A stretch of 64,000 nt of DNA from assembly GCA_009782605.1 (NCBI GenBank), contig WRIR01000010.1, positions 1 through 64,000 on the forward strand, given 5' to 3'. This DNA is from Eggerthellaceae bacterium. Its GTDB lineage: Bacteria > Actinomycetota > Coriobacteriia > Coriobacteriales > Eggerthellaceae. Both the position numbers and the translations under genes were made by a program. The notes under the pieces are model-generated. The model saw only the letters and a program-made list of their open reading frames with translations. It made no database searches and was not told where the DNA came from. Of the stretch, positions 6,893 through 16,539 are shown piece by piece. Position 1 is the stretch's first letter; every line of letters begins with the position of its first letter.

Positions 6893-6967
6893 GCCTTCGC
6901 CTCGTGCAGCGTGTGCACACGGGTTCCTATTTTAGCGGCGCGACAAGGCAGGGTCAACAATTTCTTC

Positions 6968-6997
6968 TTGCATAGGAGAGCTTTTTTTTGGTATCAT
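6968..6997 (+). promoter_or_regulatory. Candidate promoter of infA
   Basis: A -35-like TTGCAT (6968-6973) and a -10-like TATCAT (6992-6997) are 18 bp apart with a T-run between them, about 45 bp before the infA start. This would drive infA and perhaps the ribosomal operon. Confidence 0.5.
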
Positions 6998-7039
6998 TTG
7001 CGTTTGTCGCTATTGACTGATTTGCTTGAAGGAGAGCTG

Positions 7040-7258
7040 TTGACCAAAGCAGATGTAATTGAGCTCGAAGGTAATGTACTCGAAGCGCTTCCCAACGCAA
7101 TGTTTAGGGTTGAGCTTGAGAACGGGCACAAGATATTGGCTCATATCTCAGGCAAGATGCGTATGCACTACATCAAGATACTGCCGGGCGACAAAGTGAC
7201 CGTCGAGCTTTCCGTGTACGACCTTGACCGTGGACGCATCACCTATCGGTACAAATAA
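7040..7258 (+). CDS. infA: Translation initiation factor IF-1
   Basis: The product is 72 residues, the normal IF-1 length, and starts at TTG with a GAAGGAGAG ribosome-binding site. The OB-fold motifs are clear: [37 protein letters not shown] and [20 protein letters not shown]-1 occupies the ribosomal A site during initiation. A longer frame with a start at 6911 is a read-through of the tRNA/promoter region and is not used. infA is the first gene before rpmJ, as in many bacteria, but here a 286-bp gap separates them. Confidence 0.97.
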   Translation: MTKADVIELEGNVLEALPNAMFRVELENGHKILAHISGKMRMHYIKILPGDKVTVELSVYDLDRGRITYRYK

Positions 7259-7370
7259 GGCGTAACACCCATGAAACAGCAGCGCTGTTTGTGGATTTTT
7301 TATGTGCATAGGAAAAAATGACCCGAGGTTTTTGGGGGCCAGCGAACGACGAGCAAGCGGACGACAGCGA

Positions 7371-7415
7371 CAAGCAAGCAAGCAAGCAAGCAAGCAAACC
7401 AACGAACGAACGAAC
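7371..7415. repeat. Tetranucleotide microsatellite between infA and rpmJ
   Basis: About six and a half copies of CAAG (7371-7397) are followed, after a short interruption, by three to four copies of AACG (7401-7415). The tract lies in the transcribed leader between infA and rpmJ. Such tracts can change length by replication slippage. The rest of the 286-bp gap (7259-7544) shows no gene. Confidence 0.85.
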
Positions 7416-7544
7416 AAGCAAACTATCACCTGCGGCTGGGTGTGGGAATAGCAAAAAAGAAACTCAAGGCCTTATCGCGGTGCGACCTCGCCTCCCAAGG
7501 CATGTCGAGAACTGCGGGCCTGCACAAACCGAAAGGAAAAGATT

Positions 7545-7658
7545 ATGAAGGTGCGTCCTTCGGTCAAGAAAATGTGCGACAAATGCAAGATTATCCGGCG
7601 TCATGGCAAGGTCCTCGTCATTTGCGAGAACCCGCGCCATAAGCAACGCCAGGGCTAG
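7545..7658 (+). CDS. rpmJ: 50S ribosomal protein L36
   Basis: The product is 37 residues: [19 protein letters not shown], then a [13 protein letters not shown] tail. Cys11, Cys14, Cys27 and His32 make the zinc site of the Zn-binding form. A GAAAGGAAAAG ribosome-binding site precedes it. It is followed by rpsM after 19 bp. Standard alpha-operon order. Confidence 0.97.
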   Translation: MKVRPSVKKMCDKCKIIRRHGKVLVICENPRHKQRQG

Positions 7659-7677
7659 GAAAAAGGAGATTTGACCT

Positions 7678-8046
7678 ATGGCACGTCTTGTTGGCGTCGA
7701 CCTTCCTCGCGACAAGCGCATCGAAGTCGGCTTGACCTACATCTATGGCATTGGCCTCACCACATCCAAGAAGATCCTCGCGGGGACTGGCGTCGACCCC
7801 GACGTCCGCGTGAAGGACCTCAGCGAAGAGGACGTCACGAAGCTTCGTGACTACATCCAGGAGAACCTCCAGGTCGAAGGCGACCTGAAGCGCGAGGTCT
7901 CCCAAAACATCAAACGCCTCATGGAGATCGGTTGCTACCGTGGCCTGCGTCACCGCCGCGGGCTCCCCGTCCGTGGGCAGCGCACGCACACCAACGCGCG
8001 CACGCGCAAAGGCCCCCGGAAGCAAATCGGCGGAAAGAAGAAGTGA
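7678..8046 (+). CDS. rpsM: 30S ribosomal protein S13
   Basis: The product is 122 residues, normal for S13. It opens [20 protein letters not shown] and contains the helix-hairpin-helix [12 protein letters not shown]. It ends in the basic [20 protein letters not shown] segment typical of S13 tails. S13 binds the head of the 30S subunit and contacts the tRNAs and L5. Spacing to rpsK is 9 bp. Confidence 0.98.
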   Translation: MARLVGVDLPRDKRIEVGLTYIYGIGLTTSKKILAGTGVDPDVRVKDLSEEDVTKLRDYIQENLQVEGDLKREVSQNIKRLMEIGCYRGLRHRRGLPVRGQRTHTNARTRKGPRKQIGGKKK

Positions 8047-8055
8047 GGTAGATAA

Positions 8056-8454
8056 GTGGCAGCTAAGAAAAACGTACGCACGCGCATCAAGCGCTCAGAG
8101 CGCAAGAACATCGCGGTCGGCGCGGCGCATATCAAATCAACGTTCAACAACACGATCATCAGCATCACCGACCCCCAGGGCAACGTGATCTCGTGGCAGT
8201 CCGCCGGCACGGTCGGGTTCAAGGGCTCCCGCAAGTCCACCCCCTTTGCAGCGCAGATGGCTGCCGAGGCGGCGGCGAAGGTCGCCATGGAGCACGGCCT
8301 GCGCAAGGTCTCCGTCTTCGTGAAAGGCCCGGGCTCGGGCCGCGAGACGGCCATCCGCTCGCTGCAAGCCGCCGGCCTCGAAGTCGCCAGCATCCAAGAC
8401 TGCACGCCCATCCCGCACAACGGTTGCCGTCCGCGCAAGCGTCGTCGCGTCTAA
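8056..8454 (+). CDS. rpsK: 30S ribosomal protein S11
   Basis: The product is 132 residues with a GTG start. Conserved blocks are [32 protein letters not shown] and [17 protein letters not shown], with the C-terminal [15 protein letters not shown]. It lies in the platform of the 30S subunit near the mRNA exit region. It is 16 bp before rpsD. Confidence 0.98.
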   Translation: MAAKKNVRTRIKRSERKNIAVGAAHIKSTFNNTIISITDPQGNVISWQSAGTVGFKGSRKSTPFAAQMAAEAAAKVAMEHGLRKVSVFVKGPGSGRETAIRSLQAAGLEVASIQDCTPIPHNGCRPRKRRRV

Positions 8455-8470
8455 CTGAAAGGAACCTACT

Positions 8471-9097
8471 ATGGCTCGATATACAGGGGCGGACTGCAGG
8501 TTGTGCCGCCGCGAAGCAGCGAAGCTGTTCCTCAAGGGCGACCGCTGCTATACGGACAAATGCGCCCTTGAGCGGCGCAACTACGCGCCGGGCGAGGCCG
8601 GCAAGAAGCGCGTGAAGGAAAGCGAGTACCGCCTCCAGCTGCGCGAGAAGCAGAAGACCAAGCGCATCTACGGGCTCCTCGAAAAGCAGTTCCGCGGCTA
8701 TTACGAACTGGCGAACCGCCAAAGCGGCGTCACGGGCGAGAACCTGCTGCGCATCCTCGAAAGCCGCCTCGACAACGTCGTGTACCGGCTCGGCTTCGCG
8801 AAATCACGCGCGGAGGCCCGCCAGCAGGTGCGCCACGGGCATATCACGGTGAACGGCAAGCGCGTCGACATCCCGTCGTTCCGCGTGCGTCCCGGCGACC
8901 TCGTCGCGGTCGCCCCGAAGGCCCGGGACATGCTCGTGATCAAGAGTGCGCTGATCTCCAACGAGCGCGTGCAGGTCCCCGCATGGCTCGAAGTCGACAT
9001 CGAGAAGCTTCAGGGCAGCGTCTTGGCGCTCCCGCAGCGCGACCATATCGATCTCGATATCCGCGAACAGCTCATCGTCGAACTTTATTCTAAATAA
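8471..9097 (+). CDS. rpsD: 30S ribosomal protein S4
   Basis: The product is 208 residues. It has the zinc-binding N-terminal form: [15 protein letters not shown] then CYTDKC (four Cys). The S4 RNA-binding domain follows ([20 protein letters not shown], then [17 protein letters not shown]). S4 initiates 30S assembly and in many bacteria represses the alpha operon translationally; whether that applies here is not shown. A 35-bp gap separates it from rpoA. Confidence 0.98.
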   Translation: MARYTGADCRLCRREAAKLFLKGDRCYTDKCALERRNYAPGEAGKKRVKESEYRLQLREKQKTKRIYGLLEKQFRGYYELANRQSGVTGENLLRILESRLDNVVYRLGFAKSRAEARQQVRHGHITVNGKRVDIPSFRVRPGDLVAVAPKARDMLVIKSALISNERVQVPAWLEVDIEKLQGSVLALPQRDHIDLDIREQLIVELYSK

Positions 9098-9132
9098 TAC
9101 ACATTGCGGCTTTTTAAGGAGGCTTACACACT

Positions 9133-10083
9133 ATGACAGAGTTCATGAGGCCGACGGTAACAACGGATGACGTCAGTGAGACCATTGCTCGTTTCGTTGT
9201 CGAGCCGCTTGAGCGTGGTTACGGCTATACGCTCGGGAACTGTATGCGTCGTGTGTTGCTTTCTTCGTTGGACGGCGCGAAAGCGACCGCTATTCAAATC
9301 GAAGGAGTGCAACACGAGTTTTCGACCGCCGAAGGCGTGATCGAGGACATCACCGACATCGTGCTGAACGTGAAGGGCCTGGTATTCTCGGCCTCGACCG
9401 ACGATGTCGAGGAAGCGACCGCCCATGTGTCGGCATCGGGCCCCTGTACGGTGACCGGTGCAGACCTTGAGGTTCCGACCGAGTTCAACCTCATAAACCC
9501 CGAGCACGTCATCGCGACGATTGCCGACGGCGGCCAGCTCGACCTGAGCATCCGCATCGGCGTCGGCCGCGGCTATGTTTCAGCCGAGCGCAACAAACGC
9601 ACCGAGGACCCAATCGGCATCATCCACGTCGACTCGCTGTTCTCGCCGGTGCGCCGCTGCATCTCGAACGTGACGGACACCCGCGTCGGGCAGCGGACCG
9701 ACTACGACAAGCTGGTGTTCGAGGTCGAGACCGACGGCTCCATCACGCCGACCGAGGCAGTATGCGGCGCGGCGAACATCATCAACCAGTACATGGGCGC
9801 GTTCTTGAGCCTGTCCGACGTCGACGAGGACGAAGAGGGCGAAGTCCCCTCCATCTTCGCGCCCGAGGGGCAGGAAAGCAACGCCGAGCTCGACAAGCAG
9901 ATCGAAGACCTTGACCTTTCGGTTCGCTCCTACAACTGCCTGAAGCGCGCCGGCATCCACTCGGTGCGCCAGTTGGTCGAGTTCTCCGAGAACGACCTTT
10001 TGAATATCAGGAACTTTGGCGCGAAGTCCATCGAGGAAGTGAAGGACAAGCTCATCTCGATGGAACTCAACTTGAAACAATAG
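9133..10083 (+). CDS. rpoA: RNA polymerase alpha subunit
   Basis: The product is 316 residues. The N-terminal dimerisation domain contains FVVEPLERGYGYTLGNCMRR. The C-terminal domain from about residue 250 has LDLSVRSYNCLKRAGIHSV and RNFGAKSIEEVKDKL, which contact UP elements and activators. The acidic linker EDEEGEVPS lies between them. Standard position after rpsD. Confidence 0.98.
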   Translation: MTEFMRPTVTTDDVSETIARFVVEPLERGYGYTLGNCMRRVLLSSLDGAKATAIQIEGVQHEFSTAEGVIEDITDIVLNVKGLVFSASTDDVEEATAHVSASGPCTVTGADLEVPTEFNLINPEHVIATIADGGQLDLSIRIGVGRGYVSAERNKRTEDPIGIIHVDSLFSPVRRCISNVTDTRVGQRTDYDKLVFEVETDGSITPTEAVCGAANIINQYMGAFLSLSDVDEDEEGEVPSIFAPEGQESNAELDKQIEDLDLSVRSYNCLKRAGIHSVRQLVEFSENDLLNIRNFGAKSIEEVKDKLISMELNLKQ

Positions 10084-10095
10084 GAGAAGCAAACG

Positions 10096-10686
10096 ATGAG
10101 ACACTATAAGAAGGGCCGCAAGCTCGGCACCGACGCAAGCCATACCAAGGCCATGAAGAAGAGCCTGGTCGGTGCCTTGTTCTTGAACGACCGCATCAAG
10201 ACCGTCGAGGCGCGCGCGAAGGAAGTGCGCGGCGACGTGGACAGGATCATCGGCTGGGCGAAGCGCGGCGACATACATTCCCGCCGCCTGGCAATCGCCG
10301 CCCTGGGCGACAAGGACCTCGTCCGCGAGGTATTCGAGAAGGTCGACCAAGGCATGTTCAAGGACCGCAACGGCGGCTATACCCGCATCATGAAGCTCGG
10401 CAACCGCAAGGGCGACAACGCCTCCATGGTCATCCTTGAGCTGGTGACCGAGCCGGTCGCCAGCAAGAAGAAGGCAGCCGAGAAGGCCGGCTCCAAGAAG
10501 GCCCCCGCCAAGAAGGCCACGCCGGTCAAGGCGAGCGAGGCAGACGCGCAGAAGGCCAAGGACGCGGCCGTGGAAGCCGCCGAGGCAGTCGAGGAAGCTG
10601 TCGCCGAGGCAACCGAGGAAGCCGCCGAGGCCGCCGAGGCTGTGGCTGGCGATGCCGCCGATGCTGCCGAGGCAGAGAAGGCCTAA
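10096..10686 (+). CDS. rplQ: 50S ribosomal protein L17 with an acidic/alanine C-terminal tail
   Basis: The product is 196 residues. The first about 117 are ordinary L17, from MRHYKKGRKLGTDASHTKAM to MVILELV. The last about 75 residues are a Lys/Ala stretch (KKAAEKAGSKKAPAKK) then a low-complexity Ala/Glu tail. Many actinobacterial L17 proteins carry such tails, while the core family is about 120 residues. It is the last gene of the operon; the usual truA or ecf genes do not follow. Confidence 0.96.
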   Translation: MRHYKKGRKLGTDASHTKAMKKSLVGALFLNDRIKTVEARAKEVRGDVDRIIGWAKRGDIHSRRLAIAALGDKDLVREVFEKVDQGMFKDRNGGYTRIMKLGNRKGDNASMVILELVTEPVASKKKAAEKAGSKKAPAKKATPVKASEADAQKAKDAAVEAAEAVEEAVAEATEEAAEAAEAVAGDAADAAEAEKA

Positions 10687-10720
10687 GCAAGGACCCGTCC
10701 ACCAGCAAAACCTTTCTGCG

Positions 10721-10742
10721 AGCGGGGGCTACGGCCCCCGCT
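10721..10742 (+). terminator. Hairpin after rplQ
   Basis: A perfect 9-bp G/C stem, AGCGGGGGC / GCCCCCGCT, with a TACG tetraloop. The T-run is weak, but the place, 35 bp after the last gene of the operon, fits a terminator. Confidence 0.6.
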
Positions 10743-10756
10743 CCTGTATTCGCGGC

Positions 10757-10784
10757 GTGTCACGGGGACGTATAATTTGACACC
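10757..10784. repeat. Degenerate copy of the GGGGACGTAT repeat
   Basis: This 28-bp sequence, GTGTCA...GGGGACGTAT...TTGACACC, is a diverged copy of one arm of the 35-bp inverted repeat at 16442-16539. It is a single arm in the rplQ / DUF2510 gap. Similar fragments suggest a dispersed REP-like family. Confidence 0.6.
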
Positions 10785-10926
10785 TTCCGTTCGGCTCCTT
10801 GGCAGCGTGTCAACGCGGGAGCGCCCCAAGGGGCCGTCTTTGTCCTTTTTGTTTTAAAACACCCTTCTGCCGCCGTGTTGTGATACCATTCCCCTACAGA
10901 TATGTACGCAATCCTGAGGAGGTAGT

Positions 10927-11448
10927 ATGAGCGATTCCAATCCTGTTGCAGGTTGGTATGCCGACCCCGAGCCCGGTAGCACGAAGCTGCGTTATTGGGA
11001 TGGTGCCCAATGGACCGACCAGCTCACCGAATTCCCGGCTGCACAGGCGGCGGAAGCTGCGGCTGCAGGCGCCCAGCCTGTTGTGGAAGCCGCAGTGCCG
11101 CAGGCTCCTGACGCAGCGGCGCAGCCGGTCAGCCTGGATCCCAACTACGGCCAGCCGGGCTACATGCAGCCGGCCCCGGCCGCCGTGCCCCAAAAGAACG
11201 GCAAGGCGGTTGCCTCGTTGGTATGCGGTATTCTTGGCTTGTTCCTCTTCGGCTTGATTCTCGGCATCGTCGCCATCGTGCTTGGCGTGCAGGCACGCAA
11301 GCGTCCCGATAGGCGGGGCATTGCCATGGCAGGCATCATATTCGGTGTTCTCGCACTTCTTGGTTGGGCCGCCGGGCTCGGTTTGTTTTTCCTCAATCCC
11401 GATCTCTACACGCAGGCCCTGTCCACGATTACAAACGGCCTGGTATAG
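10927..11448 (+). CDS. DUF2510/DUF4190 membrane protein
   Basis: The product is 173 residues. The N-terminus has the DUF2510 signature, AGWYADPEPGSTKLRYWDGA with QWTDQ. A Pro/Ala/Gln-rich linker follows, then a DUF4190-type two-helix membrane region (SLVCGILGLFLFGLILGIVA and GIIFGVLALLGWAAGLGLFF). Such proteins are common in Actinobacteria and of unknown function. A GAGGAGG ribosome-binding site precedes the ATG. A strong terminator follows at 11512. Confidence 0.85.
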   Translation: MSDSNPVAGWYADPEPGSTKLRYWDGAQWTDQLTEFPAAQAAEAAAAGAQPVVEAAVPQAPDAAAQPVSLDPNYGQPGYMQPAPAAVPQKNGKAVASLVCGILGLFLFGLILGIVAIVLGVQARKRPDRRGIAMAGIIFGVLALLGWAAGLGLFFLNPDLYTQALSTITNGLV

Positions 11449-11511
11449 CCGACTATAGTTGCCGACCGAACTTCCGGTCGTAACGAACCTTCGGTCGCAA
11501 CTGCGACCACT

Positions 11512-11554
11512 AAGAACCGACAAGCAGGGGCTTGCCCGTGCCTGTCGGTTCTTT
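11512..11554 (+). terminator. Terminator of the DUF2510 gene
   Basis: A long stem with arms beginning AAGAACCGACA and ending TGTCGGTTCTT, with further G/C pairing inside, is followed by a short T-run. It lies between convergent genes and may also stop the copA transcript. Confidence 0.8.
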
Positions 11555-11604
11555 GATAAGGCCCAACGAAGCCCCCAGGAGGGCTGCCCCCAGAGGAGCT
11601 GCCC

Positions 11605-13947
11605 TCAATAGGGCTCAAACCGCCTCAGGCGTAGTGCGTTCGAGACCACCGACACGCTGCTGAGCGACATGGCGGCGGCGGCGAACATGGGACTGAGCAA
11701 AGGGCCGCCGAACAGGTACAGGAGGCCGCAGGCAATGGGGATGCCCGCGACGTTGTAGCCGAATGCCCAGAAGAGGTTCTGCTTGACGTTGCGGATGGTC
11801 GCCTTCGAGAGCTTGATTGCCGTGGCGACGTCCATGAGGTCGCTGTGCATGAGCACGATGTCGGCGCTCTCAAGTGCGACGTCGGTGCCGGTGCCGATGG
11901 CGATGCCGATGTCGGCCTGTGCCAGCGCGGGGGCGTCGTTGATGCCGTCCCCCACCATTGCGACGCGCTGCCCTTCGGCCTGCAGGCGCTTGACCTGGTC
12001 GGCCTTGTCCTGCGGGAGCACTTCTGCCATCACCGTCTCAATGCCGACCTCCTGGGCGATGGTGCGAGCGGTGCGCTCGTTGTCCCCGGTGACCATTGCG
12101 ACGCGGATGCCCATGTCCCGCAGCTTCTGGATGGCCTGGGCGCTCGTGGGCTTCACGATGTCGGCGACGGCAATGATGCCGACGAGCTTCCCGTCAAGGG
12201 CGAGGTATACAGGCGTCTTGCCCTGCTGGGCCAGCTCCTGGACGCGGCTCTCGCTTTCCGCAGAGAGCGCGACCCCCTGGGCTTCCATGAGGGCGCTGTT
12301 GCCCGCAAGGATGTCGTGTTCCCCGCTCCTGCCGCGAACGCCTTGTCCGACGACAGCCTCGAAGGAGTCGATAGGCGCAAGCGCGATCCCCTGGCCTATT
12401 GCGTGCTGCACGATGGAGAACCCGACGGGATGTTCGCTGCCGCGCTCGATACCCGCCGCATAACCGAGGATGCTGGGCGCGTTGTAGGCCTCGCCCGCAT
12501 CAGAGGCCCGGGATGCATCAGAGGCCTCGCCCCCGGCGCCCCCGAGCTCTTCGAGCGTGATCACGTCGGTGACATGGGGTTTGCCTTCGGTGATGGTCCC
12601 CGTCTTGTCCAATATCACGGTCTGTACCTTCTGGGTCGCCTCAAGCGCCTCGCCGCCCTTGACCAGTATGCCGTGCTGCGCCCCCTTGCCGGTGCCCACC
12701 ATGATGGCCGTCGGGGTCGCGAGCCCGAGTGCGCAGGGGCACGCGATGACGAGGACCGATATGAGGATGGTGAGTGCGAAGGAGGGCGGCTGCCCCGCGA
12801 GCAGCCAGGCGCCCGCCGCCAGCACCGCGATGGCAAGCACGGCCGGCACGAAGTAGCGGGACACCACGTCGGCCAGCGCGGCGATGGGCGCCTTGGACTC
12901 CTGCGCGTCCTCGACAAGCTTCACGATGTGGGCAAGCGCGGTGTCCGCCCCGATGCTCGTGGCGCGGACGACCAGCCGCCCCTGTGCGTTGAGGCTCGCC
13001 GCGTACACCGGCGCCCCGGGGCCCTTGTCCACCGGCATCGACTCGCCCGTGAGCATCGACTCGTCGACAGAGCTCGCCCCGTCGGCCACCTCGCCGTCGA
13101 CGGGTATCTTCGCCCCGGGCCTCACGACGACCAGGTCGCCCACGAGCACTTCCTCGATAGGGACCTCGATCTCGACCGCTTCGCCCTCGGCCGTCTCGGC
13201 GCCCTCGCCGCGCAGCACCCAGGCGCTTTTCGGCGCCAGCTCCATGAGCTTTTTCAGCGCCTCGCTCGTGCGCCCCTTGGAAACCGCCTCCATCGTCTTG
13301 CCCAGCAGGATCAGGGTGATGATGACGCCTGCGCTCTCGAAGTACAGCTGCATTGTCCAAACGTGGTCTCCGGTTGTGGCGATCATGTACACGACGTAGA
13401 GGCTGTAGAGGACGGCCGCGCTCGTGCCCAGCGCGACGAGGGAGTCCATGTTGGGCGCCCGCAACCACAAGGCGCGGTACCCCACGTAGTAAAAGCGCCA
13501 GCCGACGGCGAGGATGGGAATGACGAGCGCGACCTGCGCCAGCGCAAAGCGCAGGGGGTGTGCGTCGGGCACCAGGCCCGCAGGGAGGGGCAGGGTGAAC
13601 ACCTCGGGGAACATATGCCCCATGGCAAGGTAGAGGAGCGGGACCGCGAACAGGGCGCTTGCGATGGTCTTCGCCTTCATGACCGAGACGTCCCGTGCCC
13701 TTTTGGCCCGGTCCTCGTCGAGGGCCGTCTGCATGTCCTCGATGGGCGCCCATCCGTAGCCGACGGCCTTGACGACGGCGCCGATGTCTTCCAGGGAAAG
13801 CCGCGCGTCGTCGTACTCGACGGTCAGGCGCTCGGTCGCGAGGTTGACGACGGAGCGGTGCACGCCTTCGGTGAGGGCGACCGCCCGCTCGACCCGTGCC
13901 GCGCAGGCCGCGCAGGTCATGTTGTGTATGCGGATGGTTTCTTTCAT
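11605..13947 (-). CDS. copA: Copper-translocating P1B-type ATPase
   Basis: The product is 780 residues. An N-terminal HMA domain has the metal motif [10 protein letters not shown] (residues 9-18). Membrane helices follow, then the actuator motif TGES, the CPC metal channel motif ([13 protein letters not shown]), the phosphorylation site DKTGT and the hinge [15 protein letters not shown] with a CxxC-type HMA indicates Cu(I) export. A short Glu/Ala/Ser-rich insertion follows the phosphorylation loop. It is the last gene of a leftward LysR - TauE/cupredoxin - copA unit, which supports copper handling. Confidence 0.93.
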   Translation of the reverse strand: MKETIRIHNMTCAACAARVERAVALTEGVHRSVVNLATERLTVEYDDARLSLEDIGAVVKAVGYGWAPIEDMQTALDEDRAKRARDVSVMKAKTIASALFAVPLLYLAMGHMFPEVFTLPLPAGLVPDAHPLRFALAQVALVIPILAVGWRFYYVGYRALWLRAPNMDSLVALGTSAAVLYSLYVVYMIATTGDHVWTMQLYFESAGVIITLILLGKTMEAVSKGRTSEALKKLMELAPKSAWVLRGEGAETAEGEAVEIEVPIEEVLVGDLVVVRPGAKIPVDGEVADGASSVDESMLTGESMPVDKGPGAPVYAASLNAQGRLVVRATSIGADTALAHIVKLVEDAQESKAPIAALADVVSRYFVPAVLAIAVLAAGAWLLAGQPPSFALTILISVLVIACPCALGLATPTAIMVGTGKGAQHGILVKGGEALEATQKVQTVILDKTGTITEGKPHVTDVITLEELGGAGGEASDASRASDAGEAYNAPSILGYAAGIERGSEHPVGFSIVQHAIGQGIALAPIDSFEAVVGQGVRGRSGEHDILAGNSALMEAQGVALSAESESRVQELAQQGKTPVYLALDGKLVGIIAVADIVKPTSAQAIQKLRDMGIRVAMVTGDNERTARTIAQEVGIETVMAEVLPQDKADQVKRLQAEGQRVAMVGDGINDAPALAQADIGIAIGTGTDVALESADIVLMHSDLMDVATAIKLSKATIRNVKQNLFWAFGYNVAGIPIACGLLYLFGGPLLSPMFAAAAMSLSSVSVVSNALRLRRFEPY

Positions 13948-14050
13948 GGCTGTCCTGCCGTCCTGTTGCCGTGTCGTCCTGCCGTCGCCTTGTGCCGCCC
14001 GGCCCCGGCCCCGTCGTCCTGTGTTGCCCGGCCCCTGCCGTCCTGCCGTC

Positions 14051-15229
14051 CTACTGCACCGTGTAGGTGCCGTTCATCATGTACATCCAGCAGGTCATCA
14101 CGTAGTCGCCCGGCGGCGCTGCGGGCACCTCCACCACGGTCACGCCGTTGTCTTGCAAAGGCTCGGAAACGCCCAGCTCTGGGATTTCGAGGGTGGAGCT
14201 GCATCCGGCAGCCTCGCGCCGGTCGACGACGATGCGCACCGGCGTGTTGCTGGGCACGACGATCCGGGAGGGGTTGTAGCGGACGTTCTCAATCACAAGG
14301 CTGACCTCGTAGGCCTCGCCTGCCTCCGTCCCCGCAGGCCCTCCGGAAAGCGGCACGTCGCTGCCGACGATCTTCGCCCAGAGGGCGGCCGAACTGAACT
14401 GCGGGGCGACCGCCCGCAGACCCCGGTCGATATAGACCAGCCCGAACACCAAGACGAGGGCCGCAAGGACGAGCATGACCCGCTTCTTCCAGCCCAGGGG
14501 GATGAAGGCCATGCCCGCGCCGAAGGCGAACAGCAGGGGGATGGTTCCGAGGGCGAAGAGCACCATGCCGAAAAGCCCGCTTATAGCATTCCCCGAAACG
14601 GCGGCATTGAGGGCGGCTGCCATGAGGGCGCCACAGGGCATGAGCCCCGAGAGCAGCCCGAACACCAGCGCCACCCCCAGCCCGTTCTGCCCGCCGCCCG
14701 CAGCACCCACAGCAGCACCCGCCGCCGCACCCGCAGTGCTTGCCGCGTCAGCCGCACCCGCGCCCGCCACACCCGCAGCACCCACAGCACCCGCGCCGCC
14801 GCCCGCCACACCCGCAGCATCCGCGCCGCCGCCTGCCGCCGTCCCAGCCCCCTTGCGCATCTGGAGGCGCACAAGCGTGTCGGTGATGAAGCGTGGGGGC
14901 CTCGGGATAATCTTTTGGGCCCAGGGGGCAAGGCCCGACATCGCAAGGGCCAGCAGCAGCATGAAGCCGCCCGCGACGAACATCGCATAGGGCCGTATGC
15001 CCTCGAAGTTGAAGAAGGAGCCCACAAAGCCAAGCACCAGCCCCACCAAGGCATAGCTGGCGACGCGCGCCACATGATAGGTGAACTGCGGCCCCAGACG
15101 CTCCAGGAAGGTGGCGTTTTCGGTATCGTCAAGCGCGATGGTTGCCACGATGGGGCCGCACATCGAGATACAGTGCAGCGAGGTCACCAGTCCCAAGGTG
15201 AGCATCCCGAAGAAATACGCGGCATCCAC
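14051..15229 (-). CDS. TauE/SafE-type membrane protein with a C-terminal cupredoxin-like domain
   Basis: The product is 392 residues. The membrane part has TauE/DsbD-like features: [10 protein letters not shown] near residue 20 and [10 protein letters not shown] after a hydrophilic Ala/Gly-rich loop (about residues 150-190). Six helices are plausible. The last about 100 residues resemble a cupredoxin: [32 protein letters not shown], and [16 protein letters not shown], with Cys and Met residues as probable copper ligands. It starts at GTG 3 bp after the LysR gene and is 103 bp before copA, all leftward. A role in copper transfer or efflux is inferred from the domain fusion and neighbours. Confidence 0.85.
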   Translation of the reverse strand: MDAAYFFGMLTLGLVTSLHCISMCGPIVATIALDDTENATFLERLGPQFTYHVARVASYALVGLVLGFVGSFFNFEGIRPYAMFVAGGFMLLLALAMSGLAPWAQKIIPRPPRFITDTLVRLQMRKGAGTAAGGGADAAGVAGGGAGAVGAAGVAGAGAADAASTAGAAAGAAVGAAGGGQNGLGVALVFGLLSGLMPCGALMAAALNAAVSGNAISGLFGMVLFALGTIPLLFAFGAGMAFIPLGWKKRVMLVLAALVLVFGLVYIDRGLRAVAPQFSSAALWAKIVGSDVPLSGGPAGTEAGEAYEVSLVIENVRYNPSRIVVPSNTPVRIVVDRREAAGCSSTLEIPELGVSEPLQDNGVTVVEVPAAPPGDYVMTCWMYMMNGTYTVQ

Positions 15230-15232
15230 AAG

Positions 15233-16159
15233 CTAGTCCTCCATGAAGGGCGCCGCGGAAAAGTAGTTCCGCAACCGCTCCGTGAACCAGTCGAAGACGG
15301 CCTGGGCAGCCGGCGAGAGCGGCCGTTCCTCGGATATGACAAGGCTGAGCTCCCACGTGAGCTCCGTGTCGCCCGACGGCACGGTGCAGATGCCCTTTTG
15401 GCAGAACTGCGGGGAAAAGAACTTGGGGAGGAAGCACACGCCCTTGCGTTGGCGCACCTGCTCGATGATAAGGTGGTAGTCATGCCAGTCGAAGGAGAAG
15501 TTTATGTCGAGGCCCTGTTCCCGCGAAAGGCTCATGATGGCCGAGTTGGCCGAGTCGACCGTAGAGTCCGAGGACAGGCCGAACCAGGTGAGCCCCTTGA
15601 GGCAGGCAAGGGGATGGGCGCCCTCGTCCACCTCGGAAAGCAGCGACTCGTGGACGATGATGTCGAGCGGCACCCGGCACAGCGAATAGCACCGCGTCCT
15701 GAGGCCGCTTGTGCACCCGACGATCAGGGCAAGGTCCTCGATGCCGTCCGCGATACAGCGTTGGGCTAAAAGCGGCTCGACGCTGTCGACGTTGAAGCGC
15801 ACCGCGGGGTTGTCGCGGTGGAACTCTTCCGCAAGCTTGTCGAAGGGCAGCGACGCGAAGGCCCCGAAGGCCACGCTGAGCCGCACGATCTCCTTGTCAG
15901 ACCCCTTAGGGAAGCAGAGGATATGCAGGTCGTCGTAGCTGTTAAGCAGCTCCACGGTCTTCGGGTAGATGAGGTGCGCCATCTCGGTCGGCTCAAGGCC
16001 CCGGTGGGTACGGCTGAACAGGGTCTGCTTTATCTCCGTCTCCAGGCTCTTGAGAATCTGGCTCAAGCCCTGCCGCGAGAGATAGGCATGCTTCGCCGCC
16101 TTCCCGATCGAGCCATGCTCGTAGGCAAGGCGAAAGCATTTCAAGCTCCGTATATCCAC
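15233..16159 (-). CDS. LysR-family transcriptional regulator
   Basis: The product is 308 residues. The N-terminal helix-turn-helix is FRLAYEHGSIGKAAKHAYLS with SRQGLSQILKSLETE following. The C-terminal part is the periplasmic-binding-like effector domain. The gene overlaps no neighbour and is followed 3 bp later by the TauE/cupredoxin gene in the same direction, so it is probably in the same transcript. LysR regulators are usually divergent from their target, so this arrangement is less common. The effector is unknown; a copper-related signal would be guesswork. Confidence 0.9.
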   Translation of the reverse strand: MDIRSLKCFRLAYEHGSIGKAAKHAYLSRQGLSQILKSLETEIKQTLFSRTHRGLEPTEMAHLIYPKTVELLNSYDDLHILCFPKGSDKEIVRLSVAFGAFASLPFDKLAEEFHRDNPAVRFNVDSVEPLLAQRCIADGIEDLALIVGCTSGLRTRCYSLCRVPLDIIVHESLLSEVDEGAHPLACLKGLTWFGLSSDSTVDSANSAIMSLSREQGLDINFSFDWHDYHLIIEQVRQRKGVCFLPKFFSPQFCQKGICTVPSGDTELTWELSLVISEERPLSPAAQAVFDWFTERLRNYFSAAPFMED

Positions 16160-16441
16160 AACATCCCCTTTTTACCCGTCCTTCCCTTACTCCCTCAACC
16201 CCGAGTCCCCCCATTATACCCTCTTTTATCCTCAGAAAGCATACCAACTGCCCGACAACGAAGCCGAGCCCCCATAGTGCAGAGCATCGTGAACATTGGG
16301 TCGAGCCCATCGTCGCGGATACAGAAAGCCTTATATAGTATGCTATACACTGCGGAAATAAGATTAAGAGTAAGAAACAAGCAGGAATTGAGCAACTAAA
16401 TGAATGGTGAGACGAGATGTTGAATTTGAATGGCTTGAGCC

Positions 16442-16539
16442 AGTGTCAATGGGGACGTATGACTTTGACACCTTTTCTCACCTTTTCCTGTGAGGCAATC
16501 GAACAAAAGGTGTCAAAGTCATACGTCCCCATTGACACT
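16442..16539. mobile_element. 35-bp perfect inverted repeat (REP/MITE-like)
   Basis: The left arm is 16442-16476 and the right arm 16505-16539. Both are 35 bp and perfectly complementary, starting AGTGTCAATGGGGACGTATG. The 28-bp centre contains a smaller hairpin, CTCAC / GTGAG. From memory, GTGTCAA(T/A)GGGGACG repeats are associated with REP-type tyrosine transposases (RAYT). The element abuts the broken AlbA-type gene, and its right arm supplies codons at the start of that frame. No transposase is nearby. Confidence 0.85.

Noticed and set aside
6911-7039. Longer IF-1 start at 6911
   Set aside because: It covers the tRNA spacer and promoter; the TTG at 7040 gives the normal 72-residue protein with a good ribosome-binding site.
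11845-14304. Plus-strand open frame of 819 residues opposite copA
   Set aside because: It is an antisense shadow of the clear CopA gene; its His/Arg/Gly-rich composition has no domain.
13769-15769. Plus-strand open frame of 666 residues opposite the TauE and LysR genes
   Set aside because: Shadow frame over two well-supported minus-strand genes; low-complexity composition.
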